Part shown: positions 1 to 8,333 of the stretch, piece after piece
Position numbering within the stretch: the stretch's first letter is position 1
Layout of the letters: each line of letters begins with the position of its first letter
Made by a program: the position numbers and the translations under genes
Notes under the pieces: generated by a model
Databases searched by the model: none
What the model saw: the letters and a program-made list of their open reading frames with translations, nothing else
Told to the model about the DNA's origin: nothing
Assembly: GCF_018492665.1 (NCBI RefSeq)
Contig: NZ_JAFVME010000001.1
Location: forward strand, 124,001 to 188,000
DNA length: 64,000 bases
Direction: 5' to 3'
Source: Pedobacter sp. B4-66
GTDB taxonomy: Bacteria > Bacteroidota > Bacteroidia > Sphingobacteriales > Sphingobacteriaceae

Positions 1-402
1 GCCGGAACTACCACAGTAACCTACACAGTGACTAATGCAGGGTGCTCTTCGGCTGCTGCAGTAGTTATAACTGTAAATCCATTACCTACTGCCACAATAT
101 CTGGGAGTGTAATAGCGTGTCAGGGCACTGCGCCAAAATTAATAACATTTACTGGGGGAAACGGGACCACACCATACACTTTCACTTACAAAATTGACAG
201 CGGGCCTAACAAAACGATTTCAACAACATTGGGGAGTAATACTGCGACAATTACTATTCCAACCAGTACCCTTGGAACATTTAAATATACTCTTTTAAGC
301 GTAATGGATTCCAGCTCAACTCAATGTAGTAATGCACAAACTGGAACTGCTACCATAACAATTAATGCACCGCTTCCGAAACCAATAGTATCTATAAATT
401 AA
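1..402 (+). CDS. C-terminal end of a large secreted Ig/PKD-repeat surface protein (partial)
   Basis: The reading frame is open from base 1 and ends at TAA 400-402, so the 5' part lies outside the window. The visible 133 residues are rich in Thr, Ser, Val and Ile. They form repeats typical of Ig-like or PKD-like beta sandwiches in giant Bacteroidota adhesins: each unit ends in a short strand such as VVITVNP or ATITINA, followed by a linker beginning LP. No type IX sorting domain is present; the protein stops directly after a repeat with the tail PLPKPIVSIN. The next genes encode a smaller secreted protein, a protein with a gliding-type C-terminal domain and a PorP/SprF partner. It is therefore probably the stalk of a cell-surface filament. 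The exact function is unknown. Confidence 0.75.
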   Translation, partial: AGTTTVTYTVTNAGCSSAAAVVITVNPLPTATISGSVIACQGTAPKLITFTGGNGTTPYTFTYKIDSGPNKTISTTLGSNTATITIPTSTLGTFKYTLLSVMDSSSTQCSNAQTGTATITINAPLPKPIVSIN

Positions 403-436
403 ACAAAATAAATTTCAAATTAAAATCCTAAGAATC

Positions 437-1144
437 ATGAACACTAAATTAAAAAGCTTAAAATTAGGAATCTTTATGTTCCTTTTATTTGCACTGCCGA
501 TCGGGGCATTTTCTCAAACAGTTACAGCCTATCTTTGCGGTACCGGCACCGCTACTCTTGTTCCCGACTTCGGCACTTACATTCCAGTTAACGGTGACAA
601 AATAGTATGGTCAGAAGTTGGAGGCGGTGCGGTAACTTATACTGTCGGCACAGACCCTACCCTTACCTTTACAACCCCAAGTAATCTATCAAATGGAGAT
701 CACAAATATACTGTACATGTTATTCCATTGGATCAAACTGTATGTCCGGGAAGTCCCTCTGATGAGTATCTAATCCATAAATTACCTGGAACAACAGTTG
801 CTCTTGCTTCTCCTATAGCTAACTATTGTACTGATGCACCTTCAAGATCAGTGATCACAGCTACACCAGCTACACCGCCACCAGCAGGGGTAACACTTAC
901 TTATACATGGTCAGCAACATCTGGAGGTTCTCCTGTAACCATTACTGATCTAGGTACAAGTGTTGGAAATGTATTTACAATGAAATCAGGTGTAACTGAT
1001 GGCACTTATATTTTCACTGCTGTAGCTAAATATGATACTGGAAGCGTTCCGTTAAAACCTACCACAAGCTGTGAATATACATCAACAACTCAATCAATAA
1101 CAGTTACTGCTAAACCAGGTAAACCAACCGTTACAGTTCAGTAA
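437..1144 (+). CDS. Small secreted beta-rich protein of the surface locus
   Basis: This is a 235-residue protein with a clear signal peptide: a Lys-rich start, a hydrophobic core from about residue 11 to 22, and probable cleavage near AFS-Q at 26/27. The mature part is beta-rich and Ser/Thr-rich, with paired cysteines (for example in the segments around YLCGTG, TVCPG and NYCTD). It ends in a tail, [10 protein letters not shown], that resembles the C-terminus of the preceding gene product (KPIVSIN). It starts 34 bases after the upstream stop and ends 22 bases before the next gene, so all four genes probably form one operon. I do not recognise a named family. A structural or adhesive subunit of the same surface complex is an inference from context. 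Confidence 0.7.
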   Translation: MNTKLKSLKLGIFMFLLFALPIGAFSQTVTAYLCGTGTATLVPDFGTYIPVNGDKIVWSEVGGGAVTYTVGTDPTLTFTTPSNLSNGDHKYTVHVIPLDQTVCPGSPSDEYLIHKLPGTTVALASPIANYCTDAPSRSVITATPATPPPAGVTLTYTWSATSGGSPVTITDLGTSVGNVFTMKSGVTDGTYIFTAVAKYDTGSVPLKPTTSCEYTSTTQSITVTAKPGKPTVTVQ

Positions 1145-1166
1145 TAAGGATATATTCAATAAATTC

Positions 1167-2111
1167 ATGATTAACAGAAAAATAAGTATTGTGTCAAGTA
1201 TGCTGTTGCTAAGTGCAACGGCATGCTTTGCGCAAGCTGCTGATCCGCAAACCGTGAATCTCCCTCCGGGAGGTACTTTAAAGTTGCGGGCAAATTCTGT
1301 TAACGCATCTACTTACCAGTGGTTTAAAGACAACCAAATTATACCGGATGCTACGACTATCGAATACATTGTTACCATCCCTGGTATCTATACCGTAGTA
1401 TCCTTTAATGCAGGAGGCTGCGAATCGGATGTTTCTGACAAAGTCATTATTTTAGGTCTACCGGTAAACTTACTAAGTGCCGATGTGATGATTACTAAAA
1501 CATCAGAAAACCGCGCACTATCACTAAACGACGCATTTAACTATTCCATTAATGTAAAAAATAATGGAAGTGATAAGGCGACTAATATCAAAGTTACCGA
1601 TCAACTACCACCAGAAGTAGAGTTTCAAGAGCTTACCCCTACCGCAGGCAGTAGTGCAAGGTATAGCTTTGCAACCAGAACCGTTCTATGGGAAATAGAC
1701 AAACTGGAAAACGGTGAATCTGCCGATTTAAGAATAAAAACAAAGGCAGTCAAACCAGGTGCTATTACAAACACGGCAACGGTTTCGGCAAATGAACCAG
1801 ATCCTATTCTAGCTAACAATACATCTACCGCTACAACATTAGTGTCAGATATCTTTATTCCAAATGTATTTACTCCTAACGGAGATGGAAAAAATGAAAC
1901 CTTTACTATACGCGGCATAGACCATTATGAAAATGAAATCACCATCCTAAACAGATGGGGAGGAACCGTTTACTTTAAAAAAGGATACAATAATGAGTGG
2001 ACTGGCCGCGGACTTAATGAGGGTACTTACTTCTACCTGTTAAAACTGAAAATAGGCAATGAGTGGAAAATATATAAGGGATACATCACTTTATTAAGAG
2101 GCAGACAATAA
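1167..2111 (+). CDS. Secreted protein with DUF11-like domain and type IX (gliding-type) C-terminal sorting domain
   Basis: This 314-residue product has a signal peptide ending near residue 22, an Ig-like segment at about 27-95 (STYQWFKDN), a DUF11-like bacterial-adhesin domain at about 103-215 (conserved NNGSDKATN and TDQLPP), and a C-terminal gliding-motility-associated domain from about 230. That last domain carries the hallmark FTPNGDG motif, then RWG and a closing Y-K-G strand. In this family the domain acts as a type B sorting signal for the type IX secretion system, so the protein should be exported across the outer membrane and held at the surface. Its stop codon overlaps the start of the PorP/SprF gene by one base (2111). 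This fits the usual pairing of such proteins with a dedicated PorP/SprF partner. Confidence 0.88.
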   Translation: MINRKISIVSSMLLLSATACFAQAADPQTVNLPPGGTLKLRANSVNASTYQWFKDNQIIPDATTIEYIVTIPGIYTVVSFNAGGCESDVSDKVIILGLPVNLLSADVMITKTSENRALSLNDAFNYSINVKNNGSDKATNIKVTDQLPPEVEFQELTPTAGSSARYSFATRTVLWEIDKLENGESADLRIKTKAVKPGAITNTATVSANEPDPILANNTSTATTLVSDIFIPNVFTPNGDGKNETFTIRGIDHYENEITILNRWGGTVYFKKGYNNEWTGRGLNEGTYFYLLKLKIGNEWKIYKGYITLLRGRQ

Positions 2112-3097
2112 TGAAGAGAATTTTACTCCTATTTTTTATATCTATCGGAATTGTTTGTACTTCTAATGCACAGCAAGACAGTCAGTTTACGCAATACATA
2201 TTCAATACCATTCACATTAACCCGGCTTACGCAGGTTATAAAAAAGAACTTTATATACAAGCTTTTTACCGCGCCCAATGGGTTGGCGTAAGAGGCGCAC
2301 CAACTACAGTTTCTGTAGCAGTAGATGGCGCTATCGAGGAAGGTGATGTTGGTCTCGGATTCATTGCATCAAACGACAAAATAGGTGCTCAAAAGAACCT
2401 TTCTGCATATGCCAATTATGCCTATAAAATCCAATTGGGTTATGATGAGAACTCTAAACTCTCGTTTGGTTTAGCGGCAGGCGTAATGCAACTGAGCCTC
2501 GATGGTGATAAATTAGACGCTATAGATCCAGGTGATGAAATTATCCCGGATGGAATGCAATCAAGGTTTTTCCCTGATGCCAGAGCCGGAATCTTCTATT
2601 CCAATGAAAAATATTTCGCCGGACTTTCTGCAAGTAACCTTATAGCGAGCTGGGCAGCAAAGAGCTATAGTAACAACCTTCTTGTTCCTGTTCCTCAACC
2701 GCACATATTTTTAATGGCAGGAACTATGATACCCATTACTTATGGATGGGCTATAAAACCTGTTATTTTATTGAAAGATGATATTAAAGGTCCAACTTCT
2801 TTGGACGTTAATGCCTTCCTCTTACTTAATGAAAAAGTATGGATAGGTGGTTTTTACAGAACAACAGTTCCATTGTACAATAAAAAGTATCTGCAAAACA
2901 ACCTTACTAAAAAAAATGCATTAGGCATGATGTTCGAACTTTTTGCAACAGAGAACTTAAGAGTTGGCTATTCTTATGACTATTCGCTAAACAAGCTACA
3001 ATATTACAATTATGGTAGTCATGAATTTTCTGTCGGTATTTATTTAGGACCTAGAAACATGAGAAAAATGAGATCATTAAGATGCTATGATTTTTAA
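2111..3097 (+). CDS. PorP/SprF family type IX secretion outer-membrane protein
   Basis: This is a 328-residue protein with a signal peptide (hydrophobic start, cleavage near SNA-QQ at about 20). It then shows the family signature: a QFTQY segment, followed by HINPAYAGY and a beta-barrel composed of alternating amphipathic strands. The C-terminus (SVGIYLGPRN followed by a short basic tail) is typical. PorP/SprF proteins sit in the outer membrane and are needed for secretion or anchoring of particular type IX cargo, as SprF is for SprB in gliding flavobacteria. The one-base overlap with the preceding sorting-domain gene argues that the two are translated together and act as a cargo/anchor pair. 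Confidence 0.9.
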   Translation: MKRILLLFFISIGIVCTSNAQQDSQFTQYIFNTIHINPAYAGYKKELYIQAFYRAQWVGVRGAPTTVSVAVDGAIEEGDVGLGFIASNDKIGAQKNLSAYANYAYKIQLGYDENSKLSFGLAAGVMQLSLDGDKLDAIDPGDEIIPDGMQSRFFPDARAGIFYSNEKYFAGLSASNLIASWAAKSYSNNLLVPVPQPHIFLMAGTMIPITYGWAIKPVILLKDDIKGPTSLDVNAFLLLNEKVWIGGFYRTTVPLYNKKYLQNNLTKKNALGMMFELFATENLRVGYSYDYSLNKLQYYNYGSHEFSVGIYLGPRNMRKMRSLRCYDF

Positions 3098-3147
3098 AAG
3101 TATCTTCCCTACTTTATCACATCTTTAAAAACAATCAATATACACCG

Positions 3148-3178
3148 ACACTTCAGGTGTTGTTTTGTCCGTTTCAGG
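3148..3178. promoter_or_regulatory. Candidate LytTR operator (two direct repeats 21 bp apart)
   Basis: Two direct half-sites, ACACTTCAGG at 3148-3157 and CCGTTTCAGG at 3169-3178, are separated by exactly 11 bases. The 10-11-10 spacing matches the known layout of LytTR-family operators such as that of E. coli YpdB. A near-match to the Bacteroidota -7 element (CATTTTTG, 3212-3219) follows, ahead of the outer-membrane protein gene. A LytTR regulator is encoded at 5272. The same 13-mer, TTTTGTCCGTTTC, recurs at 6054-6066. Confidence 0.4.
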
Positions 3179-3234
3179 ACTAAACACCTTTAATTGATCC
3201 TCTTAAGCATTCATTTTTGTGGAAACACAATTCC

Positions 3235-4194
3235 ATGAGGATTTTATTATTGTCATTATCGTTGGTTACCGGAGCAAGCACTTTACGTGCGCAGGATACA
3301 CTTGAAAAAACTAAAACGATTCAGAAACGTTATCCTGTTTTTAAACTTGTAACTATTCAAAAAGATTATTTCGGCGATTCTGACTATAAAGTATATTCTA
3401 AAAATGGCAATTTGGAGTATGAAGGAGAACTTTCTTCCAATCGTTTCAATATTTCAGCCATCATTCCTCTTTATTCAAAAAACAAACTTTCTATGCACGC
3501 AGGTATTACATACACGCGTGAAAACACAACTTACTTTAACAAAACCACTCCTGATTTATACCGTAAATCGCACTGGAACACAAATGATTTTGATGCAGCC
3601 TTTTCCGTAATGTATAGTGGTAAATTGTTTAACAGACCTATCTTCCATAGAGTTTCCTTACTGTTTGGAAGCTCAAATTTCATTGGTATTAAAAAACTAA
3701 CTGGCTCCTTTTCAACTTCAATGATCTTAAAAGCAAGCCCTGAAACCCTAACCACTCTAGGTGCTTTTGTAAATTTAGACCAGTCTAGCCTCATCCCTTT
3801 CTTTCCTTTATTCTCTTATTGGCATAAATTCAGTAATAGTCTTTGGGAATTGGATGCTGTACTTCCTCAAAAAATTATATTTAGAAGATCCAGTACATTA
3901 AATGGCTGGGTTAGCACTGGTGTTGAACTTAATGGCAATTCCTTTTTTCTGAAACAGAATACTCAAATGCAGTTCAGGGCAGGAAATTACGAATGGCTTT
4001 CAACCGATATTTACATGCATCTGGGTTATGATTATCTATTAGGGAAAAACTTGCTATTAGGTTTAAAAGGTGGCTACAAAAACTCGATGTCAACCCGTCT
4101 GATAAAAGTAAATGAAAAGGTAAATGATTACAGATCGAGAACTAAAATATCGGCACCCTTTTTTAATATAAACGCAGCCTTTGTTATAAAATAA
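3235..4194 (+). CDS. Putative outer-membrane beta-barrel protein, unassigned
   Basis: The frame is open from a TTG at 3217, but ATG 3235 directly precedes a good signal peptide (MRILLLSLSLV, cleavage near LRA-QD), so I use that start (319 residues). The mature protein shows alternating hydrophobic/polar strands with aromatic girdles. It ends with a strand closing in a hydrophobic residue and a basic Lys (FNINAAFVIK), as expected for an outer-membrane barrel. It resembles uncharacterised DUF6268-like barrels, but I cannot confirm the family. It lies just upstream of a LytS/LytTR two-component pair and has a candidate LytTR operator 57 bases before its start. It may therefore be a target of that system, or a sensor partner. 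Confidence 0.7.
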   Translation: MRILLLSLSLVTGASTLRAQDTLEKTKTIQKRYPVFKLVTIQKDYFGDSDYKVYSKNGNLEYEGELSSNRFNISAIIPLYSKNKLSMHAGITYTRENTTYFNKTTPDLYRKSHWNTNDFDAAFSVMYSGKLFNRPIFHRVSLLFGSSNFIGIKKLTGSFSTSMILKASPETLTTLGAFVNLDQSSLIPFFPLFSYWHKFSNSLWELDAVLPQKIIFRRSSTLNGWVSTGVELNGNSFFLKQNTQMQFRAGNYEWLSTDIYMHLGYDYLLGKNLLLGLKGGYKNSMSTRLIKVNEKVNDYRSRTKISAPFFNINAAFVIK

Positions 4195-4215
4195 AAGTTC
4201 TTCGCCAATCCTGAA

Positions 4216-4223
4216 TATATTTG
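4216..4223 (+). promoter_or_regulatory. Bacteroidota -7 promoter element before the LytS-type kinase
   Basis: TATATTTG matches the TAnnTTTG consensus and ends six bases before the ATG at 4230, so a transcript from it would be leaderless or nearly so. No convincing TTTG element is seen 19-21 bases upstream, which lowers confidence. Confidence 0.3.
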
Positions 4224-4229
4224 TACAAA

Positions 4230-5297
4230 ATGAAAACGAAACTTCCCCTTAAAAATTTAATAAAAATAGGCTGCTGCTTTGCCACTGCGGTTAGTTTATT
4301 CTTACTTCTTTCTTCTTTTTTAGAAGATGGGGAACTATATAGCGCCTTGCTCAAATCTCTGTTTTTTGTGCTGCTGTTGATAATGATATTTTTATCTAAC
4401 ATTGGCTTACTAATGATTTTTAAGGATGACAAAAAACCAACTCTAGGTAAGTGTACAATTTGGTTTTATGTAGCTAGCTTTGCTATGAGTTCGGCTGTAA
4501 TTCTATTCATTTATTGGCTTGGTTCATATCTTACCCGTCATGGCTTTATGCTCCACCAAACCTCCTTTAGGGTTAAAGGTAATGTAGTTTACCTTTACCT
4601 CAGTTTACAGGGATTTTTTATTAACGGCATTGTTCTACTCTTACAAAATTTTATCATTGTACAGGATTTCAATAGCCAGGTGCAATTGGAAAACTCACGT
4701 TTGGTAGCCGCAAAATCTCAGGCAGCCAATGAATTACTGCTTCAGCAAATCCATCCTCATTTTCTTTTCAATGCACTCAATATTTTAAAATCTTTAATTA
4801 AAAAGAGCCCTGAAAAAGCTGAAGATTATTTAATCCGCTTGTCTGACTTTCTACGTGTGTCTATATCAACCAATAAAAGTGGAATAGCACCGCTACACGA
4901 TGAACTCAAACTCTGTGCTGATTACCTTGAAATGCAAAAAGTAAGGTTTGGTGAGGCATTGAGTTTTAATTTAGATATTCAGGAAGAAGAAAGTTTAGGT
5001 CTTGTGCTTCCGATCTTTTCTCTTCAGCCACTTTTGGAAAATGTGATTAAACACAATGAACTTACGGATGCTGCTCCACTTAATATAACAATAAGACAAG
5101 ATGGCAAATGGATAAGTGTAACCAATAACATCCAACTTAAATCAAATCAGGAGCATTCTACAGGTAGTGGCTTGGCCAATCTTGCGGAAAGATATAACCT
5201 CTTATCGGGCGACGAAGTTGACATCAGAGATGATGGACTTACCTTTTCTGTTAGCTTAAAAATATTAAAACATGAAGATTGTAATTATAGAGGATGA
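4230..5297 (+). CDS. LytS/YehU-type membrane sensor histidine kinase
   Basis: This is a 355-residue kinase counted from ATG 4230; an upstream in-frame TTG at 4221 lies inside the -7 promoter element and is unlikely to be the start. The N-terminal half has about four transmembrane helices (roughly 13-30, 45-67, 80-105 and 120-145). The phosphoacceptor region follows: His175 in QIHPHFLFNAL, the hallmark of the His_kinase (PF06580) family. A degenerate ATPase domain comes next (LQPLLENVIKHN, then GSGLANL). Such kinases autophosphorylate and pass phosphate to a LytTR response regulator. The gene's last 26 bases overlap the start of that regulator, so the two are translationally coupled. The signal sensed is unknown. 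Confidence 0.9.
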   Translation: MKTKLPLKNLIKIGCCFATAVSLFLLLSSFLEDGELYSALLKSLFFVLLLIMIFLSNIGLLMIFKDDKKPTLGKCTIWFYVASFAMSSAVILFIYWLGSYLTRHGFMLHQTSFRVKGNVVYLYLSLQGFFINGIVLLLQNFIIVQDFNSQVQLENSRLVAAKSQAANELLLQQIHPHFLFNALNILKSLIKKSPEKAEDYLIRLSDFLRVSISTNKSGIAPLHDELKLCADYLEMQKVRFGEALSFNLDIQEEESLGLVLPIFSLQPLLENVIKHNELTDAAPLNITIRQDGKWISVTNNIQLKSNQEHSTGSGLANLAERYNLLSGDEVDIRDDGLTFSVSLKILKHEDCNYRG

Positions 5298-6033
5298 GAA
5301 AATAACAGCTGAGGATCTTGCCGATCTGATCATTAGATTACAACCTAATGCTCAAATCCTGGTAACCTTAGGTTCTGTAAAAGAAGCTATTCACTATTTT
5401 AGAACGCATGCGATGCCTGATCTGATCTTTAGTGATATTCAACTTGGAGATGGGCTAAGTTTTGATATATTCAAATCTGTAGAGGTTACTGCGCCAATCA
5501 TTTTCTGTACTGCTTATGATGAATATGCATTCAAAGCTTTTCGTACAACTGGTATCGACTATATCTTAAAGCCGATTATATCTTCATCAGTTGAACAGGC
5601 TTTAAAAAAATATCAAACCTTACGGAAAGAATTTACTACTTCGGCCGTTTCCTACGATTCGATTCTTGATCTATTTGCAAACAGGCCTCAACAGAAGGCA
5701 TTTTCTATTTTAGTTACGTTTAAAGACAAGATCATCCCCATAAAAATGGAACATATTGCCTTGTTTTACATTAAACATGAAGAAACCTGCTTATTTACAT
5801 TTGACGACAAGATGTATGGTGTCAATAAAAAAATGGAAGAGCTGGAACGCATGTGTGGCGATGATTTTTTTAGGGTTAATCGCCAGTGCCTGTTAAACAG
5901 AGCTGCTGTTAAAGATGCCGCACACTTTTTCTCTCGCAAACTGATCATAAACCTTTCCGTACCTTTTAAAGAAACCATTACCATAAGTAAAGAAAAGACT
6001 CCTCAATTTTTAGATTGGCTTGCCAGGAAATAG
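5272..6033 (+). CDS. LytTR-family response regulator
   Basis: This 253-residue regulator has a receiver domain at about 1-120: an acidic pocket (IEDE), phosphoacceptor Asp55 in FSDIQLGDG, and Lys near ILKPI. It is followed by a C-terminal LytTR DNA-binding domain at about 150-250 (FYIKHEETCLFT, FFRVNRQCLLN). LytTR domains bind pairs of about 9-10 bp direct repeats spaced roughly one and a half to two turns apart. The gene overlaps the upstream kinase gene by 26 bases in another frame. Matching direct-repeat pairs lie in the gaps before 3235 and just after this gene's stop, which suggests that it controls both neighbours. Confidence 0.92.
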   Translation: MKIVIIEDEKITAEDLADLIIRLQPNAQILVTLGSVKEAIHYFRTHAMPDLIFSDIQLGDGLSFDIFKSVEVTAPIIFCTAYDEYAFKAFRTTGIDYILKPIISSSVEQALKKYQTLRKEFTTSAVSYDSILDLFANRPQQKAFSILVTFKDKIIPIKMEHIALFYIKHEETCLFTFDDKMYGVNKKMEELERMCGDDFFRVNRQCLLNRAAVKDAAHFFSRKLIINLSVPFKETITISKEKTPQFLDWLARK

Positions 6034-6038
6034 TTATT

Positions 6039-6069
6039 ACTATTCAACTTCATTTTTGTCCGTTTCGGC
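6039..6069. promoter_or_regulatory. Second candidate LytTR operator
   Basis: CCGTTTCGGC at 6060-6069 shares the 13-mer TTTTGTCCGTTTC (6054-6066) with the site at 3163-3175. A weaker half-site, ACTATTCAAC, sits at 6039-6048, again with an 11-base spacer. The site starts immediately after the regulator's stop codon and lies 86 bases ahead of the next small gene. The upstream half-site matches poorly, so confidence is modest. Confidence 0.3.
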
Positions 6070-6154
6070 ACAAATTATCTTTTCTAATACATACAAATAG
6101 ATCATCTTTAAATAACTATTAAGTTCAGGTAACCAAGGACTCAATAAATAAAAA

Positions 6155-6394
6155 ATGATGGACATAACTATTTTTAAAACTTCGGTACGGGATATGCATG
6201 ATCTGAGTACCATAAAACACAAAATGGACGATTTGCTTGGTACAAAAAACTGGACCTTTGCTTTCGAGGATGAGGATAAAATATTGAGAGTAGTTAGTGC
6301 CAGATCTTATATTCCTGCTGTGAGAAAAATTTTAATGAGGTACGGTTTTCTTTGCGAAGAGTTGCCTTATTCATTAGATGAGTTTAATGTTTAA
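6155..6394 (+). CDS. Small conserved-looking protein, ferredoxin-fold (HMA-like) candidate
   Basis: This is a 79-residue protein with two adjacent start codons (6155 and 6158). Its pattern of a beta strand (MDITIFKTSV), a helix (LSTIKHKMDDLL), two strands (WTFAFED, KILRVVSA), a helix (YIPAVRKILMRYG) and a final strand is that of the beta-alpha-beta-beta-alpha-beta fold of heavy-metal-associated domains. The metal-binding CxxC is absent; only one Cys (CEELP) occurs, near the end. It has no signal peptide and is probably cytoplasmic. It is flanked by the LytTR regulator and the polyketide operon and could belong to the LytTR regulon. Function is unknown. Confidence 0.6.
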   Translation: MMDITIFKTSVRDMHDLSTIKHKMDDLLGTKNWTFAFEDEDKILRVVSARSYIPAVRKILMRYGFLCEELPYSLDEFNV

Positions 6395-6474
6395 GATTCT
6401 TAAAATTGAAACATAATTATTAACGAACAATATCGACTTTTATAGTGTTGTAATTACTAAACCCATTACTCACT

Positions 6475-7599
6475 ATGAAATCCGAAAATGACGTAATTAT
6501 AGTTGGTGGTGGTTTGGCTGGTTTAACTTGTGCCATTCACCTTTTAAAATTCGGGTTTAAGGTTACGCTAATTGAGAAAAACACCTACCCTCATCATAAG
6601 GTTTGTGGTGAGTATATTTCTAATGAGGTTCTACCCTATTTAAAATGGCTTGATCTCGACCCTGCTCAACTCGAGCCAACAACAATTAACCAATTATCAA
6701 TTTCGTCTGCTTCAGGTAAAACAATACACAGCAAGCTGCCGCTTGGTGGCTTTGGAATTAGCAGATTTACGCTTGATAATTTCCTTTTTGAAAAGGCCTT
6801 GCAAAATGGGTGTGATATTATAACCGACTCAGTAACCTCTATAGATTTTAAAGATGATGCTTTTAGTATTGGCACAACAAAAAACGGCTTACTCAATGCC
6901 AGGATAGTAATTGGCGCATATGGGAAGCGCTCTTCTCTGGATCAAAAAATGGAACGGCTATTTATTAAAAAAAAGTCGCCATGGCTTGCGGTAAAAGCAC
7001 ACTACAATGGAGATTTCCCAGATGATTTGGTTGCACTTCATAATTTCAAAGGAGGGTATTGTGGGGTATCTAAAGTTGAGAATGACGCTATCAACATCTG
7101 TTACCTAACAGATTACCAAAGTTTTAAAACTCACAAAAACATTGCAGATTTTCAAAAGCATGTACTTTATCAGAACCCTAACTTAAAAGAAATATTTGAG
7201 AACTGTATTCCATTATTTGATCAGCCATTAACAATAAGTCAGGTTTCTTTTGAGAAAAAAGAGTCGGTCTTTAATCATGTTTTGATGATTGGAGATACTG
7301 CTGGGTTAATCCACCCCCTTTGTGGAAATGGTATGGCGATGGCCATACATAGTGCCAAAATTTGTGCAGAATTAACCATTCAATTTTTAAACGGAACAAT
7401 CTCTTTGAGATCTGTATTTGAAACCAACTATAAAAAAGAATGGAATCGGAATTTTAAAAAAAGACTTGCTGTTGGAAAACTCATATCAGGTATTATAAGA
7501 AAAGAAAAACTGTTTGCTCCATTGTTAAATCTATTGATTAAATTCCCTTTAATATTACCTGCTATAATAAAAAAGACCCACGGAAAACCAATAATCTAA
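6475..7599 (+). CDS. FAD-dependent oxidoreductase (geranylgeranyl-reductase/hydroxylase-like) of the polyketide operon
   Basis: This 374-residue flavoprotein has an N-terminal Rossmann dinucleotide motif (VGGGLAGLTCA, about residues 9-20, with the acidic IEKN about 20 further on). A second FAD-contact motif (GDTAGLIHPLCGNGMA) lies around residues 275-290. This layout is that of the geranylgeranyl-reductase/PHBH-like group, which includes ring hydroxylases and reductases of lipid chains. It begins the operon: its stop is immediately followed by the methyltransferase start (7600). By analogy with the Streptomyces srs cluster, where a flavin hydroxylase and a methyltransferase act on a type III polyketide product, it may oxidise the phenolic ring to a quinol or quinone. 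Reduction of a lipid chain is the alternative. Confidence 0.82.
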   Translation: MKSENDVIIVGGGLAGLTCAIHLLKFGFKVTLIEKNTYPHHKVCGEYISNEVLPYLKWLDLDPAQLEPTTINQLSISSASGKTIHSKLPLGGFGISRFTLDNFLFEKALQNGCDIITDSVTSIDFKDDAFSIGTTKNGLLNARIVIGAYGKRSSLDQKMERLFIKKKSPWLAVKAHYNGDFPDDLVALHNFKGGYCGVSKVENDAINICYLTDYQSFKTHKNIADFQKHVLYQNPNLKEIFENCIPLFDQPLTISQVSFEKKESVFNHVLMIGDTAGLIHPLCGNGMAMAIHSAKICAELTIQFLNGTISLRSVFETNYKKEWNRNFKKRLAVGKLISGIIRKEKLFAPLLNLLIKFPLILPAIIKKTHGKPII

Positions 7600-8313
7600 A
7601 TGCTTGTAAACACCAGTCGAAGAAGCGAAGAGCCTGAAATAATGGATAATTTCTCTATGGAAGGAGAAATATTAAGGGATGCTTTAGACAAAATAGCAAG
7701 CATAAACAGGTTGCTGGGTGGAAATAAAGTGACGCTACAGGGTGTGAATTCTTTAATTAAAAACCATACGCAATCAGAGATCAGCATTTTAGATGTAGGC
7801 TGTGGCAATGGTGATATGTTGAGAACATTAGCAAGCTACGCCATCCACAACAACTTACAATTTAAACTAGTTGGAATAGATGCCAACAGCTATACCGTTA
7901 ATCATGCTCAACAGTTGTCAAAAAACTACACCAACATCAGCTACGTATGTACAGATATTTTCGACGAAATTGAACAATACAAAAGGTATGATGTTATCCT
8001 TTGCACATTAACACTTCATCATTTCAAGGATGAGGAAATTCTGAAGCTGATGAGTAGCTTTAGAAAACAAGCAAGGATGGGCATTGTTGTTAATGATCTA
8101 CATAGAAGTGCTGTTGCATATTATTTGTTTACCCTAATATGCTTTGTTTTCAGGCTCAATAAGATGTCTAAAGATGATGGATTAGTTTCAATACTTAGGG
8201 GATTTAAAAAGCATGACCTCCTATCCTATTCCAAAGAGCTAAACTTTAAAAAACATACCATAAAATGGAAATGGGCATTCCGGTATCAATGGATCATTCC
8301 AACATTCGATTAA
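7600..8313 (+). CDS. Class I SAM-dependent methyltransferase
   Basis: This 237-residue protein has the class I methyltransferase motif I at about 66-74 (LDVGCGNGD), an acidic motif after the second strand (GIDANS), and a later LCTLTLHHF motif. There is no signal peptide. It abuts the FAD oxidoreductase gene with zero spacing and is followed 20 bases later by the type III polyketide synthase, so the three are certainly co-transcribed. The oxidoreductase/methyltransferase/type III synthase trio is the same enzyme set as the Streptomyces srs alkylresorcinol pathway. I infer O- or C-methylation of a resorcinol or pyrone product, but the substrate cannot be read from sequence. Confidence 0.85.
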   Translation: MLVNTSRRSEEPEIMDNFSMEGEILRDALDKIASINRLLGGNKVTLQGVNSLIKNHTQSEISILDVGCGNGDMLRTLASYAIHNNLQFKLVGIDANSYTVNHAQQLSKNYTNISYVCTDIFDEIEQYKRYDVILCTLTLHHFKDEEILKLMSSFRKQARMGIVVNDLHRSAVAYYLFTLICFVFRLNKMSKDDGLVSILRGFKKHDLLSYSKELNFKKHTIKWKWAFRYQWIIPTFD

Positions 8314-8333
8314 TAAAACCATAAAAATCTCCC

